Shown: positions 7,600-15,565 of the stretch, piece after piece
Layout: each line of letters begins with the position of its first letter
Position numbering within the stretch: position 1 is the first letter of the stretch
Assembly (NCBI RefSeq): GCF_002251775.1
Contig: NZ_NOXX01000226.1
Span: 9,162-42,779 of the forward strand
DNA: 33,618 nt
Reading direction: 5' to 3'
From: Flavobacterium aurantiibacter
Lineage (GTDB): Bacteria > Bacteroidota > Bacteroidia > Flavobacteriales > Flavobacteriaceae
The notes under the pieces: generated by a model
Told to the model about the DNA's origin: nothing
The model's input: the letters and a program-made list of their open reading frames with translations, nothing else
Databases searched by the model: none
Position numbers and translations under genes: made by a program

Positions 7600-8641
7600 A
7601 AGCTAGCACGGTCGCGATCGGAAAATGATCGCTGTCTTGAATTTCGTTAAACGTATCAAAATCTTTTACCTCGAAACGTTTATCGGCAAGTATGTAATCA
7701 ATTCGTGCTGGATAATATTTAAAGTCGTACGTTTTGCCCAAACCTGATCCTGCTTCCACGAAAGTGTCGTTTAAATCGCCCTTAATTTGTCGATACACGT
7801 AAGAAAACGCCGAATTATTCATATCGCCGCAAACAATCGTTCTAAATCGAATGTCGGCACGATGCAAACGTAGCTTTTCGGCCTGATTTTGCTGCTTGCG
7901 GAACGCTCTTCCGATTCGACGCAGCATAAACTCCGACTTAGACTGATCGAGTTCGTTAATGTCGTTGTTAATTTTATTGACGCTTGGCGTTATCCGGACC
8001 GACTCTAAATGCATATTATACACGCGCACGGTATCTGCTTTAATTAAAACGTCTGCAAATATGGCTTCTGCATCAGAATTTGGAAAGCTCACCACGCCGC
8101 TATTGATGATTTTATATTTGGAAAAAATGGCTTGTCCGGTTTTTATCTTTTTATGGCGTAAAGTGGTGTGCTTGTATGGAAACTGCTCGGTATGGAAATC
8201 GGCATTGGCACTAAATTCTTGAATACACAGAATATCTGGGTTTTGTTCCTTGACAAAGTCCGAAATTTCCAACGGTACCGCACGCTTGTCGGACCAACGG
8301 AATTTATTGAATAACCGAACATTATAAGAGACAATTTTTACCTCATTGGCTTGCTTTTCGTGATTGGTATTCGATCGAAAACCATAAAATTTATTGACGA
8401 AGGTGATGCCTATGAGCAAGACAATTAAGGAAAGTGCTGCTTGGCGTTTCAGTTGAATTACCCAAAAAATAAGAAACAAGCCGTTTCCAATAAGCAAAGC
8501 TGGTAGAAACAGCGTTAATGCAGCGAGAACGGGATACAAACTTGGCGCAATTCGTGGCAATAGGTAAGCAATAATAGTAGCTGCCGCCAGCAACCAATTA
8601 AAGAAAAAGACCACTTTATTAAACCAAGACAATTTTGCCAT
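7589..8641 (-). CDS. Membrane-anchored endonuclease/exonuclease/phosphatase (EEP) family protein
   Basis: The 350-residue protein has three hydrophobic segments at the N-terminus (about 10-28, 34-58 and 65-85), then an EEP (DNase I-like) domain. Metal-site and catalytic motifs are visible in order: IVSYNVRLFN, DILCIQEFS, YNMHLESVRI, VCGDMNNSAFSYVYRQI, RIDYILAD and the terminal SDHFPI. The family includes nucleases, lipid phosphatases and sphingomyelinase-like enzymes, so the substrate is open. It lies 34 nt downstream of the rhomboid gene on the same strand but has its own perfect TAnnTTTG just before the ATG. Confidence 0.87.
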   Translation of the reverse strand: MAKLSWFNKVVFFFNWLLAAATIIAYLLPRIAPSLYPVLAALTLFLPALLIGNGLFLIFWVIQLKRQAALSLIVLLIGITFVNKFYGFRSNTNHEKQANEVKIVSYNVRLFNKFRWSDKRAVPLEISDFVKEQNPDILCIQEFSANADFHTEQFPYKHTTLRHKKIKTGQAIFSKYKIINSGVVSFPNSDAEAIFADVLIKADTVRVYNMHLESVRITPSVNKINNDINELDQSKSEFMLRRIGRAFRKQQNQAEKLRLHRADIRFRTIVCGDMNNSAFSYVYRQIKGDLNDTFVEAGSGLGKTYDFKYYPARIDYILADKRFEVKDFDTFNEIQDSDHFPIATVLAFTN

Positions 8642-8645
8642 ACTT

Positions 8646-8653
8646 CAAATATA
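8646..8653 (-). promoter_or_regulatory. TAnnTTTG element directly before the EEP gene (possible leaderless start)
   Basis: TATATTTG on the minus strand is a perfect match to TAnnTTTG and ends only 4 nt before the ATG. If used, transcription would begin at or very near the start codon. No clear -33 box was found. Confidence 0.4.
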
Positions 8654-8675
8654 GCAACAAGCTTTGGTTTGAGAA

Positions 8676-9554
8676 CTATTGATTTTGTCCGACGCGAAAC
8701 AAAAACTCTTTTTCTTCGGTCGATAAACTGTCGTAGCCCGATTTACTGATCTTGTCCAAAATCTCGTCGACACGTTGTTGTTGAGAATCTTTTACGGGTT
8801 TATTTGTTGGTTTAGAAGCAGTTTGACGGTGAACTGTGCGCATTTTAGCAGGCTTTTTTGCTTGCTTTATACCTAGACAAAAATTTGCTAATCGATCGAA
8901 AAGGTTGAAGAAATTTCCGCCGTTTTGCAGATTCTTCATGTACAAATACCCCATTAGAGCACCTGCCAAATGGGCGAACCGGCCGCCCGTGTTCGAGGTA
9001 AACAATTGAATGATATCGAGACATACTAAAACCAAAGCGATGTGCCACAATTTTACGTTTCCGATCAGTAAAAGTCGAACTTCCATTAGCGGATTGTACG
9101 TTGCCGTTGCAAGAACAATTGCCATGATTGCTCCTGAAGCACCTACCATGGGAACTGTATGGTATTGCAAAACCGGAATCAAATTGTAAGCAAGAATAAA
9201 GATAAGTCCGGCGAAAATGGCTGCGGCGAGATAGATCGACAACAGCTGTGCTTCTTTAAAATACGTCAAAAACAAACGTCCCGAAAAATTCAGGATGAGC
9301 ATATTGAAAAGCAAATGAAGGAAATCTACGTGAAAGAATGCATAAGTAAGCAAAGACCAAGGTTTAAACAACAAGTTTGTAGGATCGGAACTTACATTTA
9401 CCCAAGAAAGGTAATCGATCGACAGCCCTAAAATTTTCAGAATCGTAAATAAAACCTCCGGTATTAAATACAAAGCGACATTTAAAATAATCAGTTGCAG
9501 TACAATTCCGCCGCTTCGATATTGCCATTTTAAATCATTTACAATGGTACTCAT
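8676..9554 (-). CDS. Rhomboid-family intramembrane serine protease (second of a tandem pair)
   Basis: The protein has 292 residues with about six transmembrane helices. The serine motif GASGA (in PMVGASGAIMAIV) and the histidine in FAHLAGALMGYLYM are both present, so the Ser-His dyad is intact. A cytoplasmic-looking, Lys/Gln-rich tail of about 70 residues follows the last helix. Rhomboids cleave transmembrane segments of client proteins in the inner membrane; clients are unknown here. It starts 1 nt after the upstream rhomboid and so is cotranscribed with it and mutL. Confidence 0.9.
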   Translation of the reverse strand: MSTIVNDLKWQYRSGGIVLQLIILNVALYLIPEVLFTILKILGLSIDYLSWVNVSSDPTNLLFKPWSLLTYAFFHVDFLHLLFNMLILNFSGRLFLTYFKEAQLLSIYLAAAIFAGLIFILAYNLIPVLQYHTVPMVGASGAIMAIVLATATYNPLMEVRLLLIGNVKLWHIALVLVCLDIIQLFTSNTGGRFAHLAGALMGYLYMKNLQNGGNFFNLFDRLANFCLGIKQAKKPAKMRTVHRQTASKPTNKPVKDSQQQRVDEILDKISKSGYDSLSTEEKEFLFRVGQNQ

Positions 9555-9555
9555 A

Positions 9556-10359
9556 TTAATTCCATCTGTTTTTGTTAAACTGAATTCTTTTCCAATACCA
9601 CATCATTAAAAAACCCATAGCTGCTCCACCTAAGTGCGCGAAATGGGCAATGTTTCCGAAACCGAATAGCGAACTTCCTTTTAAAGCTAAAAACAAGTCG
9701 ATCGCTACAATTCCAGACACAAAATACTTAGCCGCGATTGGAACAGGTAAAAACAGCATAGCTAAACGGGCTTCGGGAAACAAAAAGGCGTAAGCCACCA
9801 TCAGTCCGTAGATAGCGCCAGAAGCACCAACCATTGGTGTTTGAACATCAATAGCTGTTGAGAACAATAAATTAAAATCAGCCTGCTGAATTTTAGAAAT
9901 ATCCGAACCTAAGACTTGTCGAATTCCTTCTTCAAATAACCTACCGTCGTAATAATTTCCAGATAAAAACTGTACATTTAAAACACTTCGAATTTGATTT
10001 GGATTAAGTCCGAGCTCTTGCATATGATTTACAACCTGGCTAACTTCAAAGAAATTTACACCCGCTTGAACCAATGCACCTGCAACGCCACATGAGAAAT
10101 AAAAGAACAGGAACTTCTTACCTTTCCAAAATTGCTCAATAACTGAACCAAATGAAACCAAAGCAAGCATATTGAATAGAATGTGAAATTCACCGCCATG
10201 CATAAAAATATGCGTAACCAATTGCCACCATTGAAAACGAGCATCGTAAAAGCTATGCATTGCAAGGAGGTCGTTTAAAGCCGGAACAAAAAACCGACCT
10301 ACAAATAGAATTACATTGATGATCAGCAAATGCTTAACGGTTTCGGTAATTTGTATCAT
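9556..10359 (-). CDS. Rhomboid-family intramembrane serine protease (first of a tandem pair)
   Basis: The 267-residue protein has the rhomboid fold: WQLVTHIFMHGGEFHILFNM in the first half (the WR- and HxxxN-like region), the nucleophile motif GASGAIYG and the catalytic-histidine helix AHFAHLGGAAMGFLMMW. A hydrophilic insert of about 60 residues separates the third and fourth predicted helices. The start overlaps the mutL stop by 4 bp (ATGA), implying translational coupling. It is clearly diverged from the adjacent rhomboid rather than a recent duplicate. Confidence 0.92.
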   Translation of the reverse strand: MIQITETVKHLLIINVILFVGRFFVPALNDLLAMHSFYDARFQWWQLVTHIFMHGGEFHILFNMLALVSFGSVIEQFWKGKKFLFFYFSCGVAGALVQAGVNFFEVSQVVNHMQELGLNPNQIRSVLNVQFLSGNYYDGRLFEEGIRQVLGSDISKIQQADFNLLFSTAIDVQTPMVGASGAIYGLMVAYAFLFPEARLAMLFLPVPIAAKYFVSGIVAIDLFLALKGSSLFGFGNIAHFAHLGGAAMGFLMMWYWKRIQFNKNRWN

Positions 10360-12191
10360 AATGTGAATTTACGATCTAACTCTTCTTGAGTAAAAGTGTA
10401 CTGAATAGGTTTTCCAAAGGGCGATACGGTTGAATCCATACAAGAAAAAAGTCGTTGCAATATCGATTCCAACTCCGACTGCGATAATGACTGTCCGTTT
10501 CGAACGGCAACACTCATTGCCAAACTCTTTGCTATTTTATCATTTAAATCGAACGCATCCGACACGCTTCCTTCTGAAATAACGGTAATTAACTGATTGA
10601 TCACATCTTCTGCGTCCGATTCTTGAATAAGTGGCGGAATTCCCAAAATAGAAATTACTCCGTCGGAATTTGTTGTATCAAATTGAAAACCGATGTGATA
10701 CAAAGCGTCTTTCATATCGTCAAACAACATTTTTTTTGGACCGCTTAAATGCATTTCGATAGGAAAAAGCAACTGTTGCGAAAAGCCTTTGGTTACGGTG
10801 ATATTTTTTAAGAAATCTTCGTACAAGATACGCTGATGTGCTCTATTTTGATCGACAATTAACAAGCCATTAGCTGTTTTTGCAAGCACGTATTTATTGA
10901 ACAACTGTTGTACTTGCGCAAATTCGGTCTCCACTCGGGTACTTTCAAACAAGTTGGTTTGTGAGGGAACAAATTCTGCTTCAATAACAGGCAAATCATT
11001 GGGCAAATCGGTGTACAAGGCTTTCCAAGCGGGTTCTGGTCCTTTGTAGTACGATGAAGTTCCGCGCTGTTGTTTGGGTGCTTCGCCGAACGGATTGAAA
11101 TTCGGATCTACTTGAATTGTGGGTATACTAACTTCCTTTCCATACAATTCATACGGAGTTTCCAGACTCGGATCTTTCTCAAAATCGAGTGCGGGCGCTA
11201 CTTTAAACTGACCTAAACAGTGCTTCACCGCCGAGCGCAATATGGCGTAGATCGTGTGTTCGTCGTCGAATTTTATTTCTGTTTTTGTTGGATGAATATT
11301 GATATCGAGGTGTTTCGGATCGATTTGCAGGTAGATGAAATACGAAGGTTGCAGTCCTTCGCGAATCAGTCCTTCGAACCCCCCCATGATGGCGTGATGC
11401 AAATAGCCGCTTTTGATGAAACGATCGTTTACAAACAAAAACTGTTCTGTACGCGATTTCTTGGCGAACTCAGGTTTTCCGATAAAGCCGTTAATACCTA
11501 CAACTTCGGTATGTTCTTGCAGCGGCAAAATACGCTCGTTCATCTTTCCTGAAAAAACAGCCACAATCCGTTGACGTAAATTCCCAGCGGGCAGATTATA
11601 CACTTCGCTCCCATTCACGTACAAGAAAAAATGAATATTAGGATGTGCGAGTACAACGCGTTGAAATTCGTCTATAATATGTTTATTTTCAACAACATCT
11701 GATTTAAGGAAATTGCGTCGCGCGGGTATGTTGAAAAAAAGATTTTTAACGGCAATGCTCGTTCCCTGAGGTGTAACTGTAGGTTGCTGCGAAACGATTT
11801 TACTACCTTCTATAACGATTTGAGTTCCTAATTGGTCGTTATTTTGTCGCGTTTTTAATTCAACATACGCAATTGCGGCAATAGAAGCTAGGGCTTCGCC
11901 ACGGAAACCTTTGGTATTTAATTGAAATAAGTCTTCGGCCAATCGGATTTTGCTGGTAGCATGACGTTCAAAGCACATGCGGGCATCGGTAACCGACATT
12001 CCTATACCGTTATCAATTACTTGAACGAGCGCTTTACCCGCTTCTTTAATCAATAATTTAATTTCGGTAGCTTGTGCGTCAACAGCATTTTCCAGTAATT
12101 CTTTTACAACAGAAGCCGGTCTTTGTACCACTTCTCCGGCAGCTATCTGATTGGCAACGTGATCGGGAAGTAATTGTATAATACTGGACAT
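10356..12191 (-). CDS. mutL: DNA mismatch repair protein MutL
   Basis: MutL couples mismatch recognition by MutS to strand removal. The N-terminal GHKL ATPase shows ELLENAVDA, DNGIGM, RHATSKI and TKGFRGEALASIA. The C-terminal dimerisation domain carries VDQNRAHQRILYE near residues 446-458 and SPFGKP at 590-595. These correspond in position to the metal-binding DQHA(x)2E(x)4E and CPHGRP motifs of endonuclease-active MutL, but several ligand positions differ (H to N, E to Q, C to S, H to F). The length of 611 residues is normal. The next gene downstream overlaps it by 4 bp. Confidence 0.95.
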   Translation of the reverse strand: MSSIIQLLPDHVANQIAAGEVVQRPASVVKELLENAVDAQATEIKLLIKEAGKALVQVIDNGIGMSVTDARMCFERHATSKIRLAEDLFQLNTKGFRGEALASIAAIAYVELKTRQNNDQLGTQIVIEGSKIVSQQPTVTPQGTSIAVKNLFFNIPARRNFLKSDVVENKHIIDEFQRVVLAHPNIHFFLYVNGSEVYNLPAGNLRQRIVAVFSGKMNERILPLQEHTEVVGINGFIGKPEFAKKSRTEQFLFVNDRFIKSGYLHHAIMGGFEGLIREGLQPSYFIYLQIDPKHLDINIHPTKTEIKFDDEHTIYAILRSAVKHCLGQFKVAPALDFEKDPSLETPYELYGKEVSIPTIQVDPNFNPFGEAPKQQRGTSSYYKGPEPAWKALYTDLPNDLPVIEAEFVPSQTNLFESTRVETEFAQVQQLFNKYVLAKTANGLLIVDQNRAHQRILYEDFLKNITVTKGFSQQLLFPIEMHLSGPKKMLFDDMKDALYHIGFQFDTTNSDGVISILGIPPLIQESDAEDVINQLITVISEGSVSDAFDLNDKIAKSLAMSVAVRNGQSLSQSELESILQRLFSCMDSTVSPFGKPIQYTFTQEELDRKFTL

Positions 12192-12211
12192 TTCAAAAAA
12201 CTAATGAAACG

Positions 12212-12219
12212 TAAAGATA
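12212..12219 (-). promoter_or_regulatory. Putative -7 element for mutL
   Basis: TATCTTTA on the minus strand matches TAnnTTTG at 7 of 8 positions and ends 20 nt before the mutL ATG, inside the 74-nt ribH-mutL gap. It would give mutL and the two rhomboids their own transcript. Confidence 0.4.
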
Positions 12220-12265
12220 ACTAAAGCGAATCGAAGAATGCTATACTTTTTCGACTTCCTTTGCC

Positions 12266-12835
12266 CTATTTTGTATCAATTTTTGGAACAGCGGCTTCTA
12301 AGTTTGGTGTAGCGGTAAATCCTACTTTTTTTGTGGAAGATTTTTGATTAGCCTTACGGCGAAGTTCGGCCATTTTGATTGCCGTAATGGCAGCTTCTAC
12401 ACCTTTATTTCCGTGCTTCCCGCCACTTCTATCAAGAGATTGCTGCATAGAATTATCCGTCAGGACACAAAAAATAACTGGCGTATCACTTAAAATATTA
12501 AGGTCTTTAATTCCTTGAGTAACTCCCTCACAAACAAACTCGAAATGCATGGTTTCGCCTTTAATCACGCAACCGATAACTATAAGCGCGTCGGGCTTTT
12601 CAATTTCAAGCATTTTCTTAGCGCCGTATATCAATTCAAAACTACCAGGAACATCCCAACGTACAATGTTCTGCGGTTGCGCACCACAGTCGGTTAGGGC
12701 TTGAACGGCACCCGCGTATAATCCTTCAGTAACGGTATCGTTCCACTCTGAAACAACAATCCCAAACCGAAAATCATTCGCGTTTGGGATTGAGGCTTTA
12801 TCGTAGTTCGACAGATTGGTGTTTGCTGTCGCCAT
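12266..12835 (-). CDS. ribH: 6,7-dimethyl-8-ribityllumazine synthase
   Basis: RibH condenses 5-amino-6-ribitylaminouracil with dihydroxybutanone phosphate in riboflavin synthesis. The family motifs are in order: GIVVSEWNDTVTEGLYAGA, VPGSFELIYGAKKM, GCVIKGETMHFEFVCEGVTQ with the catalytic-region His, and FCVLTDNSMQQSLDRS ending in GGKHGNKGVEAA. At 189 residues it is longer than the usual 150-160 because of N-terminal (about 20) and C-terminal (about 25) extensions. No FMN riboswitch is seen upstream; the gene lies 10 nt downstream of the TPR gene. Confidence 0.95.
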   Translation of the reverse strand: MATANTNLSNYDKASIPNANDFRFGIVVSEWNDTVTEGLYAGAVQALTDCGAQPQNIVRWDVPGSFELIYGAKKMLEIEKPDALIVIGCVIKGETMHFEFVCEGVTQGIKDLNILSDTPVIFCVLTDNSMQQSLDRSGGKHGNKGVEAAITAIKMAELRRKANQKSSTKKVGFTATPNLEAAVPKIDTK

Positions 12836-12845
12836 AGATTTTTAT

Positions 12846-13628
12846 TTATTGAGCTAGACCAATAAACGTGTCTGCTTGCTGTCCTTCTGGAGTATTCTCG
12901 TACGATTCTTTAATCGACGTGAAAAATTTCAATGCCTCGGCCTTTTTGCCCAAAGCTAAAGCTGCCTTTCCTGCTTTGAACAAGAAACGAGGTGTTGTAA
13001 AGTCGTTTTGCTCCATTTCAGACGCTTTCACGTATTGATCTAAAGCTTGTTGAAGTTGATTTTTTTCCGCATAAGCGTCGCCAATCGCACCAGCAGCTAG
13101 AATCGAAAGGAAGCGATCTTTACCTTGGAACTTTTCCAAATACGAAATAGCCTTGTCGAATTCTTTCAAATTCAAATAAGCCATACCAGCGTAGTAGTTC
13201 GCCATGTTTCCAGCGTCGGTTCCGCTGTATTCGTCGGCTATTTTAACAAAACCAAATTTACCTTCGCTACCGTTTAATGCTAATTTAAAAAGCGAATCGC
13301 TCTTAGTTCCATCAAGTGCTTTGGTGAAGTTTTGTTGAGCTAAATACATTTGGCTTCCCGCATCTTCTTCCTTAGGCTCTACAATAAATTTTGTGTAGGC
13401 AAAGTAACCAACAACTGCCAGAGTTACGGCTCCGATAACACCTAAGATAATATTCTGATTTTTAGCAACAAAAGCTTCTGTTTTTGAAGCAGTTTCGTCT
13501 AAAGTATTAAAAACACCAGCAGTCGTACTTTGGCTTTCGTCGATATTGATATCTTCAATTACCTCAACTTGCTCTTTCTCCTCTTTTGGTTTCGGTGCCT
13601 TATAACCTCTTTTATTGTATGTTGCCAT
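12846..13628 (-). CDS. TPR-repeat membrane protein, YfgM/BamD-like
   Basis: With the ATG at 13626-13628 the protein has 260 residues. It has a charged N-terminus (ATYNKRGYKAPKPK, then acidic), one transmembrane helix (IILGVIGAVTLAVVGYFAYT, about 60-79), then tetratricopeptide-like helical repeats (NYYAGMAYLNLKEFDKAISYLEKF, GDAYAEKNQLQQALDQYVKASE, KAALALGKKAEALKFF). It probably acts as a periplasmic-side scaffold, as in YfgM-type proteins; partners are unknown. A longer in-frame version from a TTG at 13658 is unlikely because the predicted promoter element (13656-13663) covers that codon. It is followed 10 nt later by ribH. Confidence 0.87.
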   Translation of the reverse strand: MATYNKRGYKAPKPKEEKEQVEVIEDINIDESQSTTAGVFNTLDETASKTEAFVAKNQNIILGVIGAVTLAVVGYFAYTKFIVEPKEEDAGSQMYLAQQNFTKALDGTKSDSLFKLALNGSEGKFGFVKIADEYSGTDAGNMANYYAGMAYLNLKEFDKAISYLEKFQGKDRFLSILAAGAIGDAYAEKNQLQQALDQYVKASEMEQNDFTTPRFLFKAGKAALALGKKAEALKFFTSIKESYENTPEGQQADTFIGLAQ

Positions 13629-13655
13629 TAGTAATTGTTCTAAATTTGTGAGGTG

Positions 13656-13682
13656 CAAAAATATAATTTTTTGTCAAACCAA
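13656..13682 (-). promoter_or_regulatory. Promoter of the TPR-ribH genes
   Basis: On the minus strand TTG (13682-13680) is followed after 16 nt by TATTTTTG (13663-13656), a perfect TAnnTTTG. It ends 27 nt before the ATG at 13628, which decides the start codon of the TPR gene. Confidence 0.6.
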
Positions 13683-13708
13683 AAAGCCCAATTTTTCGAT
13701 TTATTAAA

Positions 13709-13716
13709 TACCTTTC
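13709..13716 (+). promoter_or_regulatory. Putative -7 element for recF
   Basis: TACCTTTC matches TAnnTTTG at 7 of 8 positions, 52 nt before the recF ATG. No -33 TTG lies at the right distance, so support is modest. Confidence 0.3.
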
Positions 13717-13768
13717 CGCCGCAACCGCAATTTGGTTTTCTGCAGAGGCCTTTCGGCGAAATTATTTT

Positions 13769-14848
13769 ATGGTACTACAAAAGCTACATTTGCTGAATTA
13801 CAAGAATTTTGAAGATGCATCCTTCGAGTTTGATGCGGGTTTAAACGCCATTGTAGGAAAAAATGGCATCGGAAAAACCAATGTGCTCGACGCCATTTAC
13901 CACTTAAGCTACGGCAAAAGTTACTTTAATCCGCTGGCGGTTCAGAATATTCGTCACGAGGCCGACTTCTTTGTCATCGACGGGAAATACAACGTTGACA
14001 ATAAAAATGAACAATTAATTTGCAGTCTGAAACGCGGACAAAAAAAGGTGCTCAAACGAAACGGCAAGGCTTATGAAAAGTTCTCTGAACATTTAGGTTT
14101 CGTGCCTGCCGTTCTAATTTCGCCCGCCGATCGCGATTTAATTACCGATGGAAGTGAAAACAGACGGAAATTTGTGGACACCATTCTTGCTTCCACCGAC
14201 CCACTCTATCTGCAAGCCGTAATTCAATACCAACGCATTTTGGCGCAACGAAACGCCTTGCTAAAGTTCTTTGCTAAAAATCTGACTTTCGACAACGATA
14301 CACTCCAAATCTACAACGCGCAACTCGACCGCGAAGCACAACTAATTTTCGAACGGCGTTTAGCATTCATTGAACCTTTCAACGCTTTGTTTCAAGAATA
14401 TTATGCAGCCATTTCTGGACAGGCTGAAAGCGCTGAAATCTCTTATAAATCGGATTTAAGTACTGGCAGATTTATGGATTTGCTTCACGAAAGTTTGCCC
14501 AAAGATCGCGTACTTCAATTTACGACGGTTGGAACTCATCGTGACGATTTCGAATTCAAACTCAACAATCACAACATTAAAAAGTTTGGTTCGCAAGGAC
14601 AGCAAAAGTCGTTTCTGATCGCTTTGAAATTGGCACAATTTACCCTGTTGCATCAAAAAATTGGCAAGAAACCTATTTTTCTATTTGATGACATTTTCGA
14701 CAAACTCGACGAATTCCGCGTTCAATACATTATCGATCTGGTAGCAAAAAGTAGCTTCGGACAGATTTTCGTGACCGATACCCACGAAGACCGAACATTG
14801 AAAGTACTTACAGCTGCTGGAATTTCATATAAAATCTTTAATCTGTAA
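13769..14848 (+). CDS. recF: RecF recombination mediator, SMC-like ATPase
   Basis: RecF binds DNA at gaps and helps RecOR load RecA during gap repair. The 359-residue protein has Walker A GKNGIGKTN (30-38), the ABC signature region FGSQGQQKSFLIALKLAQ and Walker B PIFLFDDIFDKLD, with TVGTHRDD before the signature, all typical of RecF. The length matches the family. It is divergent from the TPR-ribH genes and is followed 24 nt later by the rhodanese gene. Confidence 0.95.
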   Translation: MVLQKLHLLNYKNFEDASFEFDAGLNAIVGKNGIGKTNVLDAIYHLSYGKSYFNPLAVQNIRHEADFFVIDGKYNVDNKNEQLICSLKRGQKKVLKRNGKAYEKFSEHLGFVPAVLISPADRDLITDGSENRRKFVDTILASTDPLYLQAVIQYQRILAQRNALLKFFAKNLTFDNDTLQIYNAQLDREAQLIFERRLAFIEPFNALFQEYYAAISGQAESAEISYKSDLSTGRFMDLLHESLPKDRVLQFTTVGTHRDDFEFKLNNHNIKKFGSQGQQKSFLIALKLAQFTLLHQKIGKKPIFLFDDIFDKLDEFRVQYIIDLVAKSSFGQIFVTDTHEDRTLKVLTAAGISYKIFNL

Positions 14849-14860
14849 TTTATAATCATT

Positions 14861-14868
14861 TACCTTCG
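14861..14868 (+). promoter_or_regulatory. TAnnTTTG-like element directly before the rhodanese gene
   Basis: TACCTTCG matches 7 of 8 positions and ends 4 nt before the ATG at 14873, as at the EEP gene. Usage would imply a nearly leaderless mRNA. It could be chance. Confidence 0.3.
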
Positions 14869-14872
14869 TACT

Positions 14873-15565
14873 ATGAGAATACTTCATCTAATTTCATATG
14901 CTATTTTACTGTTTATCGGTTCCGCGTGTCAAGGACAACCAACCGATTTCAAACAAGTAGATGTGACTGAATTCCAAAAACTTGCGCTACAAAAAGACGC
15001 GCAACTATTGGACGTGCGTACTCCGGGAGAATTCAAAAACGGAACGATTTCCAAATCAAAAAATATCGATTGGAACGGTGACAATTTCAATACAGAAGTA
15101 CAACAACTCGACAAAGAAAAACCTGTTTTAGTTTTTTGTTTGAGTGGTGGAAGAAGCAAAAAAGCAGCAGCGGCTTTGGTGGCAAGTGGCTTTAAGAACG
15201 TTTACGAACTTAAGGGAGGTTACAGTGCGTATCAAAACCAAGCACAATTACCCATTCCAGAAAATCAAAAAGGAATGTCTTTAAGCGATTTTAAAGCAAA
15301 ATTACGCGCGCAAAAAAAGACTTTGGTTGTATTTTCGGCCTCATGGTGCGCACCTTGCATTAAAATGAAACCCGAAGTGGAAGCTTTTGAAAAAGCGCAT
15401 CCAGAAGTACAAGTGTTGCGATTAGACGTAGAAGCAAATAAAATGCTTGCCAGAGAATTTAACGTAACCACACTTCCGTACGTGCAATTTTATGAGGCTG
15501 GCGAACAAAAGTGGGCAGAAATAGGTTCATTTACAACAGCTCAATTTGAAGAAAAAACAAAATGA
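14873..15565 (+). CDS. Rhodanese-thioredoxin fusion lipoprotein
   Basis: The 230-residue protein has a lipoprotein signal (LLFIGSAC, lipobox Cys19). A rhodanese domain follows (about 28-125) with DVRTPGEF and the active-site loop FCLSGGRS (Cys89). A thioredoxin domain (about 136-230) has the redox motif WCAPC (158-162) and the cis-proline TTLPY. It should be membrane-anchored on the periplasmic side, where the two domains could transfer sulfane sulfur or reduce persulfides and disulfides; the actual substrate is unknown. Its stop overlaps the next start by 4 bp. Confidence 0.88.
   Translation: MRILHLISYAILLFIGSACQGQPTDFKQVDVTEFQKLALQKDAQLLDVRTPGEFKNGTISKSKNIDWNGDNFNTEVQQLDKEKPVLVFCLSGGRSKKAAAALVASGFKNVYELKGGYSAYQNQAQLPIPENQKGMSLSDFKAKLRAQKKTLVVFSASWCAPCIKMKPEVEAFEKAHPEVQVLRLDVEANKMLAREFNVTTLPYVQFYEAGEQKWAEIGSFTTAQFEEKTK

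Noticed and set aside
13629..13658. Longer TPR protein starting at a TTG at 13658
   Set aside because: The extra residues overlap a perfect -7 element, and the TTG would precede or sit at the transcription start; the ATG at 13628 gives the sensible N-terminus.
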